Below, piece after piece: positions 32,900 through 41,485 of a stretch of DNA of 64,000 nt. Every line of letters begins with the position of its first letter. Position 1 is the first letter of the stretch. A program made the translations under genes and the position numbers. A model generated the notes under the pieces. It ran no database searches, had not been told where the DNA came from, and was given only the letters and a program-made list of their open reading frames with translations. Where the stretch lies: contig JACJZI010000011.1 of assembly GCA_020635655.1 (NCBI GenBank), positions 57,845-121,844 on the forward strand. The letters run 5' to 3'. This DNA is from Flavobacteriales bacterium (lineage in GTDB: Bacteria; Bacteroidota; Bacteroidia; Flavobacteriales_F; PHOS-HE28).

Positions 32900-34177
32900 A
32901 TGCGTGGTCCACGGATGGACGTGCTTCTCGGCGCCCAATGGGGCGATGAGGGCAAGGGCAAGGTCGTTGATGTGATCGCGGCGGACTACCAGGTGATCGC
33001 CCGCTTCCAAGGCGGGCCCAACGCGGGACACACACTCTGGATCGACGGCCGGAAGCATGTGCTGCATACCATCCCCTCCGGTGTGTTCCGTCCGGAGACG
33101 ACCAACCTCGTCGGCAATGGCGTGGTGATCGACCCGATCATCTTCCTGAAGGAATTCGAGGCGATACGCGACCTGGCCCCGGACATCCACGACCGGCTCC
33201 TGATCTCGAGACGGGCCCACCTGATCCTGCCCACGCATCGCCTGCTCGATGCGGCAAGTGAGGCAGAGAAGGGGGACGAGCGGATCGGCAGCACCTTGAA
33301 AGGGATCGGTCCGACCTACATGGACAAGACCGGGCGGAACGGTCTTCGCGTGGGGGACCTGGAACGTTCCGACCTGATGGACCGCTTCCGTTCATTGGTG
33401 AAGAAACATTATCGATTGCTCGGGCTTTACGGCACCCAGGAACTGACCAAGGAAGCGGAACAGGAGTGGCTGGAGGCGGTCCGAAAGCTGCGTGAACTGA
33501 AGTTGGTCGATAGCGAGCACGTGCTCGAGAATGCGTTCCGCGCGGGCCGGCGTGTACTTGCGGAAGGCGCACAAGGCACCCTGCTCGACATCGACTTCGG
33601 CACCTATCCGTACGTCACCTCCTCCAACACGGTCTGCGCAGGTGCCTGCACCGGCCTGGGTGTACCGCCCACCCGGATCGGGCGTGTCATCGGCATCTTC
33701 AAGGCCTATTCTACACGTGTCGGCAGTGGCCCCTTCCCCACCGAACTCCATGATGAGGTCGGGGAACGGATCCGCCGGTCCGGCAATGAGTTCGGAAGCA
33801 CCACCGGTCGACCGCGGCGTTGTGGCTGGCTGGACCTTCCCGCACTGCGCTACGCGGTGATGATCAATGGCATCACCGAACTGGCCTTGATGAAGTCCGA
33901 CGTGCTGAGCGGTCTGGGGCAGGTCGGCCTTTGCACCGCTTATGAGATCGGCGGCCAACGGACCGACCATGTCCCGTTCGATATCTCGGATGCGCACCCA
34001 GTCCTGGAGGAATTGCCCGGATGGGGTGAACTTTCCACCTCCGGACCGCTGCCCGATGCGCTGGAGCGCTATATCCACAGGATCGAGGAGACCGTCCAGG
34101 TACCCGTGCGGATCGTCTCCATCGGCCCGGAACGTGACCAGACCTTGGAGCGTTCCAGTGCATTGAAGGAAGCCTGA
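32900..34177 (+). CDS. purA: Adenylosuccinate synthetase
   Basis: The 425-residue protein has the family hallmarks: GAQWGDEGKGK (P-loop, 11-21), NAGHT, NGVVIDPIIFLKE, GIGPTYMDKTGRNGLR and TTGRPRRCGWLD. It makes adenylosuccinate from IMP, aspartate and GTP, the first committed step to AMP. ATG 32900 directly abuts the STAS stop; ATG 32915 (MDVLLGAQWG) fits many family members and is a reasonable alternative. Its place after spoT is of interest because (p)ppGpp inhibits PurA in several bacteria. Confidence 0.97.
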   Translation: MRGPRMDVLLGAQWGDEGKGKVVDVIAADYQVIARFQGGPNAGHTLWIDGRKHVLHTIPSGVFRPETTNLVGNGVVIDPIIFLKEFEAIRDLAPDIHDRLLISRRAHLILPTHRLLDAASEAEKGDERIGSTLKGIGPTYMDKTGRNGLRVGDLERSDLMDRFRSLVKKHYRLLGLYGTQELTKEAEQEWLEAVRKLRELKLVDSEHVLENAFRAGRRVLAEGAQGTLLDIDFGTYPYVTSSNTVCAGACTGLGVPPTRIGRVIGIFKAYSTRVGSGPFPTELHDEVGERIRRSGNEFGSTTGRPRRCGWLDLPALRYAVMINGITELALMKSDVLSGLGQVGLCTAYEIGGQRTDHVPFDISDAHPVLEELPGWGELSTSGPLPDALERYIHRIEETVQVPVRIVSIGPERDQTLERSSALKEA

Positions 34178-34182
34178 TCCCG

Positions 34183-35505
34183 ATGTCCCCGGCTCGGCAC
34201 CCGGATCCGAACCGAGATCGCGCTCCCTTGCTGGAAAGCTGGAAGGCCGCGCGTCGCCGAACGCTGGGCAATGATGCCGAAAGCCTGTTCGCTGCCCTGG
34301 ACGGTCCCCGGACGACCAGCGTCCGCCTGAACCCCGCAAAGCGCTCTCCTCCACTCGGTCCGCCCGTACCCTGGTGTGCCACTGGCCATTATCTGGAACA
34401 CCGGCCCCGCTTCACCCTGGACCCGGTGTTCCATGCCGGCCAGTACTATGTCCAGGAAGCCTCGGCCATGATGCTGGGGCAGGCCGTGGGGGCGACCGGT
34501 TTCGTGGGCCAGAACATACTGGCGTTGGACCTGTGTGCCGCTCCCGGCGGCAAGTCGACCCATCTTCTGGACCTGCTGGGACCTGGATCCCTTGTCGTCT
34601 GCAATGAATTGGACCATCGTCGGCTCCGTTCCCTGCAACAGAACCTCTGGAAATGGGGTACCGGTCGATCCATGGTCACATCGGCATCCTCGGGCCGCAT
34701 TGCATCGCTCCTGGACCATTTCGATCTGGTCCTGGTCGACGCCCCCTGCTCGGGCGAGGGTCTGATGCGCCGGGATGACGAGGCCCGCCGGCAGTGGACC
34801 CCCGACCTGGTCCGGGCCTGCAGCGCCACGCAACGCACCCTGCTGGCCGATGCCTGGGCCTGTCTGCGTCCGGGCGGTGCACTCATCTATGCCACATGCA
34901 CCTTCGCGCCGGAAGAGGACGAGTACCAGCTGCAATGGGCGATCGCACATTTGGGCGCCGAACCGGTCCAGATCATGCATGATCCGGCCTGGGGTGCCGT
35001 GGAGCAAGGACATGGCCTGTTGTGCCTTCCGCACCGCCTTCAGGGTGAGGGTGCTTATTTCGGCGTCCTGCGGAAACCGGGATCGCTAGCAGGACGATCG
35101 ATACCTGAAGGACCAACGTGCATACACACGTTGGACGGCGAGACCCATCTGATCAAAGCGCACCATCGTGTGCTGTTGGATGAGATCCATGCTTCCATTC
35201 CGGCTCGTAGCATGGGCACACCGCTTTTCACCGCAGGCGACCGTATCCCCCACCCTGCGGCCGCCCTCGATCCACACGCCATGCAGATCATGATCAGTGA
35301 CCAGGGGGCATCGCGGAGCGAACTCGATCATGACGCGGCACTGCGCTACCTCCGTGGAGAAGCGCTCCGCGATCGGGATGCCCGTGGATGGACGGTCATG
35401 ACCTTCAACGACCTTGGTCTGGGCTGGGCCAAAGGCGTGGCCGGCCGATGGAACAACCATTACCCGGCGGCATGGCGGATCCGGATGCACCCGCGTGACG
35501 ATTAA
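34183..35505 (+). CDS. rRNA (cytosine-C5)-methyltransferase (RsmF/NOP2/Sun family)
   Basis: The 440-residue protein has DLCAAPGGKSTH (SAM motif I), LVDAPCSGEGLM with Cys189 and YATCTFAPEEDE with Cys239, the two-cysteine arrangement of RNA m5C methyltransferases, where Cys239 attacks C6 of cytosine and Cys189 aids release. YYVQEASAMM and a C-terminal pseudo-PUA region (LRYLRGEALRDRDARGWTVM) point to the RsmF/YebU branch. It starts 5 bases after purA. Confidence 0.92.
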   Translation: MSPARHPDPNRDRAPLLESWKAARRRTLGNDAESLFAALDGPRTTSVRLNPAKRSPPLGPPVPWCATGHYLEHRPRFTLDPVFHAGQYYVQEASAMMLGQAVGATGFVGQNILALDLCAAPGGKSTHLLDLLGPGSLVVCNELDHRRLRSLQQNLWKWGTGRSMVTSASSGRIASLLDHFDLVLVDAPCSGEGLMRRDDEARRQWTPDLVRACSATQRTLLADAWACLRPGGALIYATCTFAPEEDEYQLQWAIAHLGAEPVQIMHDPAWGAVEQGHGLLCLPHRLQGEGAYFGVLRKPGSLAGRSIPEGPTCIHTLDGETHLIKAHHRVLLDEIHASIPARSMGTPLFTAGDRIPHPAAALDPHAMQIMISDQGASRSELDHDAALRYLRGEALRDRDARGWTVMTFNDLGLGWAKGVAGRWNNHYPAAWRIRMHPRDD

Positions 35506-35510
35506 CTTTC
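35503..35510 (+). promoter_or_regulatory. -7-like TAACTTTC before the TonB-like gene
   Basis: TAACTTTC (last base differs) overlaps the stop of the methyltransferase gene and lies 20 bases before ATG 35531. A start at ATG 35513 would leave only 2 bases, so 35531 is preferred. Confidence 0.35.
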
Positions 35511-35530
35511 GGATGTCCAGGGAACGTGAA

Positions 35531-36274
35531 ATGTTCGACCGACTACTGGAACTTTTCGAACGCCACAAGTACGGTGTGATCGGCACGCTCGCGGTGCATA
35601 CGACGATCCTGTTCGCCGTGGCGATCATCCGCATCAGCGGTGTACCCGAGGAGAACGAACGGTCGGAAATGGTCATTGAGATGCTGCCGGAGGAAGAGGC
35701 CGAGACCTTGATGGCCCAGCATCCAGTTGAGGCCCGGGGACCGGATCAGCATGTGACCAACGTGGCCAACGACCTCAACGCCACCAGCGCCGATCATCCA
35801 CTGGACAGTCGGACAAGTCAGCGGCTGGACGAAAAGGTCATGGAAGAAGTGAAGGACCTCGAAAGGAACGAGTTCGATCGGCTGGCCGAGGAGCGCAAGG
35901 CCAATGGGGAAGAGATCGATCTGCCGGAACTTGACCCGAGCAAATGGGACAAGAAGCGATACATGGCCAAGTCCGACCGACCGGTCAAGGTGGAGGGACC
36001 CACCACGGTCAGCTATGACCTACCCGGTCGTCACCACGAATCGCTCTATATCCCTGCGTATCTGTGCCAAGGCAGTGGACGGGTCGTGGTGCGCATCACC
36101 GTGGATCGGATGGGGGCGGTCCGCGATACCCAGGTCGATGAAAAAGCCTCCAATGCCAATTCCTGCATGATGTCCTTTGCTTCAGAAGCCGCCGCCAAGG
36201 CTCGGTTCGATCGACCCGCAACCGCACCGAACGAACAAAAAGGCACGATCACCTTCGAATTCCTGCCCCAATAA
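35531..36274 (+). CDS. TonB-like single-pass envelope protein
   Basis: The 247-residue product has a cytoplasmic N-terminus, one membrane helix (about 13-32), a charged linker rich in Glu/Asp, and a C-terminal domain with VVVRITVDRMGAVRDTQV and ITFEF, resembling the TonB C-terminal fold but with an unusual insertion around two cysteines (LCQGSGR, NSCMM). The family pattern of a helix, long acidic linker and TonB-like end suggests energy transduction to an outer-membrane receptor, but ExbB/ExbD are absent nearby and the linker is acidic rather than Pro-rich. Role uncertain. Confidence 0.65.
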   Translation: MFDRLLELFERHKYGVIGTLAVHTTILFAVAIIRISGVPEENERSEMVIEMLPEEEAETLMAQHPVEARGPDQHVTNVANDLNATSADHPLDSRTSQRLDEKVMEEVKDLERNEFDRLAEERKANGEEIDLPELDPSKWDKKRYMAKSDRPVKVEGPTTVSYDLPGRHHESLYIPAYLCQGSGRVVVRITVDRMGAVRDTQVDEKASNANSCMMSFASEAAAKARFDRPATAPNEQKGTITFEFLPQ

Positions 36275-36387
36275 GGACATTACGGCAGGTGAACCGACCA
36301 GAACATGGCATTCTGGCATGATCCACCTATCGGCATTTCAGTTGTTGCGGGTGGTGTGCAACAAGAACCCAAAAAACGCACAACGCC

Positions 36388-36831
36388 ATGACCATCGTGA
36401 AATACCGTCCGCAGGATCGCCTGATGAGCCCGTTCAATGAATTGGTGAACGAGTTCTTCGGTCGTGATCTTTCCCAGTTCCTCGGTTCGGACGACACGCG
36501 CAACACACTGCCGAGCGTGAACATCGTGGAGCGCAACAAGGACTACAAGCTCGACCTGCTGGCCCCTGGATTCGGGAAAAAGGACCTGAAGGTGAACGTG
36601 GAGAACAACGTCCTGACCATCAGTGCTGAAAAGAAAGTGGAGGACCTGAAGGAGAACGAGCGGTTCACCCGTCGCGAATTCGCGCACCGTTCGTTCACGC
36701 GGAGCTTCCGCCTGCCCGAGGGTGTGGAGCATGAGCACATCAAGGCCGAATACAATGATGGCGTGCTCAGTCTGATGATCCCCAAGGTGGAGGAAGTGAA
36801 GCCCGCCACGAAGGAGATCAGCATCCAATAA
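36388..36831 (+). CDS. Small heat-shock protein (Hsp20/alpha-crystallin family)
   Basis: The 147-residue protein has an N-terminal arm with LMSPFNELVNEFF, an alpha-crystallin domain (PSVNIVERNKDYKLDLLAPG, FTRSFRLPEGV, YNDGVLSLMIPK) and a short C-terminal tail. It prevents aggregation of unfolded proteins without ATP. The 113 bases upstream (36275-36387) contain an A-rich run before the ATG but no clear -7 box. A strong hairpin terminator follows at 36852. Confidence 0.95.
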   Translation: MTIVKYRPQDRLMSPFNELVNEFFGRDLSQFLGSDDTRNTLPSVNIVERNKDYKLDLLAPGFGKKDLKVNVENNVLTISAEKKVEDLKENERFTRREFAHRSFTRSFRLPEGVEHEHIKAEYNDGVLSLMIPKVEEVKPATKEISIQ

Positions 36832-36851
36832 GGAGCCACCGTGCCATTGGG

Positions 36852-36882
36852 AGGGCGGTCCATCGGGCCGCCCTTTCGGTTA
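36852..36882 (+). terminator. Rho-independent terminator after the Hsp20 gene
   Basis: A 10-bp stem (36852-36861 with 36865-36874, one G-T pair) closes a 3-base loop and is followed by TTTCGGTT. It lies 21 bases beyond the stop. Confidence 0.75.
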
Positions 36883-36931
36883 TATCGGAAGGTGCAACCC
36901 ATTGTGCTCGGGTTGCGTATGCCCTCCGGAC

Positions 36932-37141
36932 ATGCGTAAGGACCTTTACACCTATTATCAGGAGCTCCTCGACAAGATCAGCTTTGCCGATGCCTCCATA
37001 TTTCGAAAGGAAATGCGCAAGGCCATGCGCCGGCTGCTTCCCGAGGAAAGGGAACGGTTGAAGCAATGGTTCCGCAGCGCTTGCGTCTGCAAGATCGGAC
37101 CGGCGACAGAGCGTGGTGCCCCCCGGAAGGGTCTCAGTTGA
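36932..37141 (+). CDS. Small helical hypothetical protein
   Basis: The 69-residue product from the ATG at 36932 (MRKDLYTYYQELLDKIS) is strongly helical and basic, with KEMRKAMRRLLPEERERLKQWF and a C-terminal CVCK. Similar short proteins occur next to unrelated genes in Flavobacteriales, but no function is known to me. It overlaps the end of the convergent gene at 37134 by 8 bases. An ATG or GTG further upstream is in frame but its sequence (CSGCVCPPD) looks like chance. Confidence 0.5.
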   Translation: MRKDLYTYYQELLDKISFADASIFRKEMRKAMRRLLPEERERLKQWFRSACVCKIGPATERGAPRKGLS

Positions 37142-37844
37142 ACGTTCGGCTGCTCCAGGCATCGCGGCTGAAGCGGCCAAAGAACGCGAACCAACCATAG
37201 ACGGTGAAGCCTGCCGTCACCATCAGCATCCAGAACCAGATCAGGAGCCGGTGTCCACCCCACCAGTTGGCCGGACCATCGGAGGTGATCCACGAAGTGG
37301 GGACCATCAACGCCACGACCGTGGCGAGCAGGACCATGGTGAGGATCCCTTCCAAGGGTGAGCGGAGGGGCCACGCCCATACGGCACGATGCCAGGACAG
37401 ATCACCGCCCCAGCGATGGACCAGGTAGTACTTGTCCTCCGCGATCCGGATGAACAACAAGGGATCGGCCTCGCAATCGACCAGACGGAACCGTCGCGCA
37501 GGGGCCAGCAGGTGGAAAGCGGAAAGGTTCTTTCCCGTGGAGCGTTCCAAGCGCCTGACGGCGGCCACGGCCTGCGTGGGGATATGGCCTTTGAAAGCCG
37601 CACCCGGCAGGAAGCGCAGGCGGTACTTGATGGCGAGCGAACGAATGGACCCTTGGTGGTAGATGCTGCCCGCATCGAGGCCGACCAGGCGGTCGATGCG
37701 GTCCGGCGGAGCCGTGCGGACCACTGCACGGATGATCTCATCCTGGGACCTTTCCTCTTCCAGCCAGCCCTTTACGGTGCTGACAAAGAGCTCCTGCCCG
37801 AGGAGGATCCTTTCAAGTCGTTCACCTTCCGCGCGGATGTCCAT
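37134..37844 (-). CDS. Hypothetical protein with two C-terminal membrane helices
   Basis: The 236-residue protein has a soluble N-terminal region (about 1-165), including YLVHRWGGDLSWHRAVWAWPLRSPLEG, and two membrane helices (about 169-190 and 204-226). A conserved-looking RFLPGAAFKG and an ARRFRLVDCEADPLLF stretch could define an uncharacterised domain. No family was recognised. It lies 34 bases after the DUF1883 gene and probably shares its transcript. Confidence 0.7.
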   Translation of the reverse strand: MDIRAEGERLERILLGQELFVSTVKGWLEEERSQDEIIRAVVRTAPPDRIDRLVGLDAGSIYHQGSIRSLAIKYRLRFLPGAAFKGHIPTQAVAAVRRLERSTGKNLSAFHLLAPARRFRLVDCEADPLLFIRIAEDKYYLVHRWGGDLSWHRAVWAWPLRSPLEGILTMVLLATVVALMVPTSWITSDGPANWWGGHRLLIWFWMLMVTAGFTVYGWFAFFGRFSRDAWSSRTFN

Positions 37845-37878
37845 GGTCGTTCACGTGCATAACGCGCATGCGTTCGGA

Positions 37879-38280
37879 TCAGTTCGTGCTCCCCTCCTCG
37901 TCCGATCCTGTTCCCACTTCCGCGGCCGGTCCCAAGGTCTGCATTTCCTCCTCCAATGTCTCGCGCACATGGTTCGGTGCATCGATGGCCAGAGTGGAAA
38001 GCACGCCCCGATCCGGAGGCAGGAGCTTGCATGAGGCTCTGATCTCGATCGGGTCCCTGGCGCTGCCTTTCTCCACAACGACGGACCAGACCGCATCATA
38101 AGGGAGGACGAAGCGTACCGGGGACACATCGAACGTGCCACCGAAGTACCTGTGGGTGCGATGGTCCTTGTAGGCCTTGAATTCTGGGGCGGTCATGAAC
38201 TTGATCTTCGTGGGCTGGTCGATCTCGACCTCCACGATCTGTTTCTTCTTGCCCTGGAACTGCTTGTAGAGGAACTTCAT
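37879..38280 (-). CDS. DUF1883-domain protein
   Basis: From the ATG at 38280 (MKFLYKQFQGKKKQIVEVEID) the 133-residue protein shows the DUF1883 pattern: IKFMTAPEFKAYK, HRYFGGTFDVSPVRFVLPY and WSVVVEKG. Such small beta-rich proteins occur as stand-alone domains or attached to immune-like effector domains; function unknown. The C-terminal 30 residues are acidic and low-complexity. A perfect -7 box is 21 bases upstream. Confidence 0.75.
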   Translation of the reverse strand: MKFLYKQFQGKKKQIVEVEIDQPTKIKFMTAPEFKAYKDHRTHRYFGGTFDVSPVRFVLPYDAVWSVVVEKGSARDPIEIRASCKLLPPDRGVLSTLAIDAPNHVRETLEEEMQTLGPAAEVGTGSDEEGSTN

Positions 38281-38301
38281 GCGCGGTGGTTCGTAGCGTG
38301 T

Positions 38302-38309
38302 CAAAGATA
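38302..38309 (-). promoter_or_regulatory. -7 box TATCTTTG before the DUF1883 gene
   Basis: Minus-strand full match, 21 bases before the ATG at 38280; supports that start over one 24 bases further upstream, which overlaps the box. Confidence 0.5.
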
Positions 38310-38328
38310 GGGCCGGTGATGGGCCGCG

Positions 38329-39129
38329 TTACAACTTGACGCTCAACACGGGGAAGGTGGTGTGATTGACGATATCCTCGGTGAGACTGCCATTGACCAC
38401 ATGGAAGAACCCGGTCCGACCATGCGTGGCCATGGCGATCATGTCCGCATCAATGGATCGCGCGAAATTCAGGATGCCCTCCTCGATGCTGAGGTCGTTG
38501 TAGATGGTCGCGGTGTATTTCTCGAGCTCGTGGCGCTGGAGGAACTCGTCCATGGCCTTCGTGCTCTCCTCGGTGCGTTCGAACTGCTTCTGCGTATTCA
38601 CCTTCAGCAGGTGCACGGTCGGGTCGAAAAGCTCCAGGAGGGGTCTGAACAGGTGGAACTTCTCGATGTCCTGCGCACTGAAGTTCGAGGCGTAGACCAC
38701 ATCCCGCATATCGAAGGCTTCCTGGTGATGTTTGATCACCAATATCGGCATGGGTGCGATGCGCACGACCTTCTGGGTATTGGAACCCGCCAGACCCCGG
38801 AACCCACGAGCACCATGCGAGCCCATGACCACGAGGTCGGCCTCGGCCAGGCGCTCGTTCTTGAACATATCCATGATGCCCATCTGCCGCAGCATGAACT
38901 TCTTCAGTTCGATGCCTGCCAGGAAATCCAGCTTGGGCACCTCCTCCAGGCGGTCCTCGATCTCGTCCCTCACCTTCTGGTTCTCCGTGTGGAAGTCCAT
39001 CATCTGCTCGTACACGTGCACCACCTCGATGCACGCTTCCGTGCGTCGTGCGATCTGCGCCGCCACACGTAGCGCGTCCGTGGCACAATCGGAAAAGTCG
39101 TACGGGACCAGGATCGTCCGGATGCTCAT
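38329..39129 (-). CDS. Universal stress protein with two UspA domains
   Basis: From the ATG at 39129 (MSIRTILVPYDFSD) the 266-residue protein contains two tandem UspA units. The first has ADLVVMGSHGARGFRGLAGSNTQKVV (about 113-138), a clear nucleotide-binding GxxGxxxGS-like loop; the second has DMIAMATHGRTGFFHVVNGSLTEDIV, a diverged loop. These proteins help survival under stress and may bind ATP or AMP. A longer upstream frame crosses the divergent promoter region and is rejected. Confidence 0.92.
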   Translation of the reverse strand: MSIRTILVPYDFSDCATDALRVAAQIARRTEACIEVVHVYEQMMDFHTENQKVRDEIEDRLEEVPKLDFLAGIELKKFMLRQMGIMDMFKNERLAEADLVVMGSHGARGFRGLAGSNTQKVVRIAPMPILVIKHHQEAFDMRDVVYASNFSAQDIEKFHLFRPLLELFDPTVHLLKVNTQKQFERTEESTKAMDEFLQRHELEKYTATIYNDLSIEEGILNFARSIDADMIAMATHGRTGFFHVVNGSLTEDIVNHTTFPVLSVKL

Positions 39130-39155
39130 GGTTCGTGCCGCTTGATTTGACCGGT

Positions 39156-39163
39156 CAAAAGTT
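39156..39163 (-). promoter_or_regulatory. -7-like AACTTTTG before the universal stress gene
   Basis: Minus-strand AACTTTTG, preceded by T to give TAACTTTTG with one extra T in the T-run, lies 26 bases before the ATG at 39129 in the 103-base divergent gap. Confidence 0.3.
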
Positions 39164-39216
39164 AATAAGACCGGTGCAACCAGCCATGTCCGACGGCGTG
39201 TTGGACCGGGGACGGA

Positions 39217-39224
39217 TACCTTCG
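39217..39224 (+). promoter_or_regulatory. -7 box TACCTTCG before the SiaC-like gene
   Basis: TACCTTCG (one mismatch) ends 8 bases before the ATG at 39233. Confidence 0.4.
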
Positions 39225-39232
39225 CACCGTTC

Positions 39233-39616
39233 ATGTCCGAACGACTCGAGATCCCGGCCACCGCAAAAACGCCAGAGGTGCGTTTCGACCCTGACAAGGG
39301 CGCGCTGGTGATCCGTGGTATTTCCATCCATGAGAACGCGGACGGCTTCTATGCACCGATCCATCAGCATTTGTCCAGTTACCTGGCCGGACCCGCCGAA
39401 CGGACCTCGATCGAGGTCAGGCTCGACTACTTCAATTCCAGCTCTGCGAAGTACCTGCTCGACCTGTTCAAATTGCTGGATGACCTCCATGCGTCCGGGG
39501 CTTCTCGCGTGGAACTGACCTGGACCTACAGGGAGGACGACATGGACATGGAAGAGGCGGGGCGCGACTATCAGGGACTTCTGGACATGCCCGTCCGCCT
39601 GAAGCCGGTGCGCTGA
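39233..39616 (+). CDS. SiaC-family (DUF1987) regulatory phosphoprotein
   Basis: The 127-residue protein has the DUF1987/SiaC pattern: TPEVRFDPDKGALVIRG, HENADGFYAPIHQHLSSYL, LDYFNSSSAKYLLDLFK (Thr/Ser phospho-site region) and YREDDMDMEEAGRDYQ. In Pseudomonas, SiaC partners a SiaB kinase and SiaA phosphatase to control a diguanylate cyclase; in Bacteroidota homologues are common but partners are unclear. No SiaB or SiaA gene is adjacent. The STAS protein at 32540 is a possible functional relative. Confidence 0.85.
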   Translation: MSERLEIPATAKTPEVRFDPDKGALVIRGISIHENADGFYAPIHQHLSSYLAGPAERTSIEVRLDYFNSSSAKYLLDLFKLLDDLHASGASRVELTWTYREDDMDMEEAGRDYQGLLDMPVRLKPVR

Positions 39617-40342
39617 TCAACGACCTCCGAAACGTTCGGACCAGACCCTGACGTCAACGGCCATTCCGTCCAGGAAGTAGTACGCCTGCCCCCAACCATG
39701 GACCACCTTGCGGTAAACGTGCTTCGCGCCCTCCTCCGACACCACTCTTTCCAACACCATTGCCGAACCCTCGCGGAATTGCCGCTCCGTGACCCCACCC
39801 TCATTGAAGGATGTGGTCGGCGCGGGCCGGGGGGCCAATGGTCGCTCCATGATGGTGGCCGTTCCCGGCGATCGCGGCACCGGAGGGGCCCTTGCTTCCC
39901 GAGGCTCTGAACGGACCGCGGTACCAGGCACGCCCGTGGCAGGACCTTGCTCTCCGGTTGGCAATACCGGTGCGACCGCTGCTGAACTGTCGGTCATGGC
40001 CGCATCCCGCTTCGCAATGAGGTCCTTGATGTCATCGATCTTCACCTTGGGATAGACATTGAGCGGTCTTCGGGCGCGGGCTTGCTGGTAACCGGCAAGC
40101 GCAGGTCCATACTTCTTCTGCTGAAAGTCAGCCTCCGCCTGGGCCATGATGCGCTGGTAGGTGGTATCCTTGGCCGATCCTTCCTGCTCACGTCTGGCCA
40201 GACGCGACCGTTCCTTCGCGCTGAGGTGCTTGAACTCCGGGGTCAGGCTCCCCCCCTCCCCCTGCGCTCGGCCGGGAATGGCGTGCCAAACAAGAAGCAC
40301 TCCGCTCAGGAGTGCGCTTCGGATGGCTATTCCGCAATGCAT
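39617..40342 (-). CDS. Exported low-complexity hypothetical protein
   Basis: From the ATG at 40342 the 241-residue product has a signal peptide (about 1-26, ending GRAQ), a helical region (SAKERSRLARREQEG, YQRIMAQAEADFQQKKYGPALAGYQQARARRP) like one TPR-type hairpin, a Pro-rich linker, and a C-terminal domain with VVHGWGQAYYFLDGMAV. This pattern, TPR-like start plus small C-terminal beta domain, is seen in gliding or envelope-associated proteins of Bacteroidota, but no family was identified. It ends convergently with the SiaC-like gene without a gap. Confidence 0.7.
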   Translation of the reverse strand: MHCGIAIRSALLSGVLLVWHAIPGRAQGEGGSLTPEFKHLSAKERSRLARREQEGSAKDTTYQRIMAQAEADFQQKKYGPALAGYQQARARRPLNVYPKVKIDDIKDLIAKRDAAMTDSSAAVAPVLPTGEQGPATGVPGTAVRSEPREARAPPVPRSPGTATIMERPLAPRPAPTTSFNEGGVTERQFREGSAMVLERVVSEEGAKHVYRKVVHGWGQAYYFLDGMAVDVRVWSERFGGR

Positions 40343-40348
40343 GGCGAT

Positions 40349-40356
40349 CGAAAGTA
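40349..40356 (-). promoter_or_regulatory. -7 box TACTTTCG before the exported hypothetical gene
   Basis: Minus-strand TACTTTCG lies 6 bases before the ATG at 40342 and overlaps a longer in-frame start at 40381, which is therefore unlikely. Confidence 0.4.
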
Positions 40357-40440
40357 GTTCCGGCCTGGGTCGGTCCGCCATGAAAGCCGGGTCCGTTGCG
40401 AACCAGGCCTGGTGGATGCGCGGTCGGTGACCCGTTTACG

Positions 40441-40448
40441 TAGTTTTG
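40441..40448 (+). promoter_or_regulatory. -7 box TAGTTTTG before the coiled-coil lipoprotein gene
   Basis: Full match to TAnnTTTG. It is 129 bases before the ATG at 40578, so the message would have an unusually long leader for this window. Confidence 0.4.
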
Positions 40449-40577
40449 GCCCGCACTGTTCGACCCCTGCGCGGCACATGGACCGCACCCTGTGAACGGA
40501 CCTTGGCCACAATGAGCTCCAAGGGCACACGCAGGGGGAGGAACGGAGCGTTAGTAAGCGAGACAAGCAGAAGACCG

Positions 40578-41426
40578 ATGATCCACCGGAAGACCCTCGC
40601 CATCCTGTTCGGCGCGCTCCTCATCGTATCATGCCGGAACGACCCCACGGAGAGCGGACCATATCAACAGTTGAAGGAGGATATGGCTCACCTGGAGCAG
40701 ACCGATCGGACCAAGGATTCGACGATCAACGACCTGTTCGGCTCATTCAACAGGATCACCGAGAACCTCCGCTTGATCCGGGAGAAACAAAGCGGTCTCG
40801 GAAAACGGGCGGACGGGGTCGAGAACGACAAGGACATGGAGCAGCATGTCATGGACGACCTGCATGCGATCGACAGTCTGCTTGAGGCGAACAGGTCCAT
40901 GATCGCGCGACTGAAGAAGGACGCAAAAGCCAATGGCGGACGGATCGTGGAGCTCCAACGGACCGTATCGGAACTCGAACAACAGGTATCGGAAAAGGAT
41001 TCCGAGATCGGCACCTTGAAGGAACAGCTCGCCAGCACGAACAGTTCATTGGCCACCCTGATCGAGATGTACCGTGACAAGGAACAGCAGGCGGACCTGC
41101 AACGGGATGAACTCAACACGGCCTATTACGCGGTGGGTTCGTCGAAAGAACTACGCGACAATGGTGTGCTCACCAAGGAAGGCGGGTTCATCGGTATCGG
41201 GAAAGTGGCCAAACTGAACACCACCGCGCTGAACGCGCGCTACTTCAAGCAGATCGACATCAAGGAGGTGACAAGGATCCCCGTGATGGCGAAAAAAGCG
41301 GAGCTCATCACATCACATCCCGAGGGCAGCTACCACTTCGAGGGGAGTGTGGAGGCGCTGGTGATCACCGATCCAGAGGCCTTTTGGAGCCTCTCGAAAT
41401 ACCTTGTCGTCGTTGTCGAGGAATAA
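40578..41426 (+). CDS. Coiled-coil lipoprotein
   Basis: From the ATG at 40578 the 282-residue protein has a lipoprotein signal (LFGALLIVSC, Cys at about 19), then a long coiled coil (about 30-180) and a C-terminal globular part (GVLTKEGGFIGIGKVAKL, ITSHPEGSYHFEGSVEALVI). The coil-plus-C-terminal layout is seen in cell-envelope proteins of Bacteroidota. It should sit in the periplasm on the inner or outer membrane. Function unknown. Confidence 0.78.
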   Translation: MIHRKTLAILFGALLIVSCRNDPTESGPYQQLKEDMAHLEQTDRTKDSTINDLFGSFNRITENLRLIREKQSGLGKRADGVENDKDMEQHVMDDLHAIDSLLEANRSMIARLKKDAKANGGRIVELQRTVSELEQQVSEKDSEIGTLKEQLASTNSSLATLIEMYRDKEQQADLQRDELNTAYYAVGSSKELRDNGVLTKEGGFIGIGKVAKLNTTALNARYFKQIDIKEVTRIPVMAKKAELITSHPEGSYHFEGSVEALVITDPEAFWSLSKYLVVVVEE

Positions 41427-41485
41427 GGCTGGATAATACAAGAGCCGGAGCAATCACCCCGGCCCCTGCTTCGTTCTGCTTATCG

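Noticed and set aside
36305..36325. TGGCAT-like direct repeat as a sigma-54 promoter for the Hsp20 gene
   Set aside because: The repeat TGGCATTCTGGCAT has no TTGC[AT] element at the required distance.
41438..41466. Hairpin between the coiled-coil lipoprotein gene and its convergent neighbour
   Set aside because: Only a 5-bp stem with a 10-base loop could be drawn and no T-run follows, so it was not listed as a terminator.
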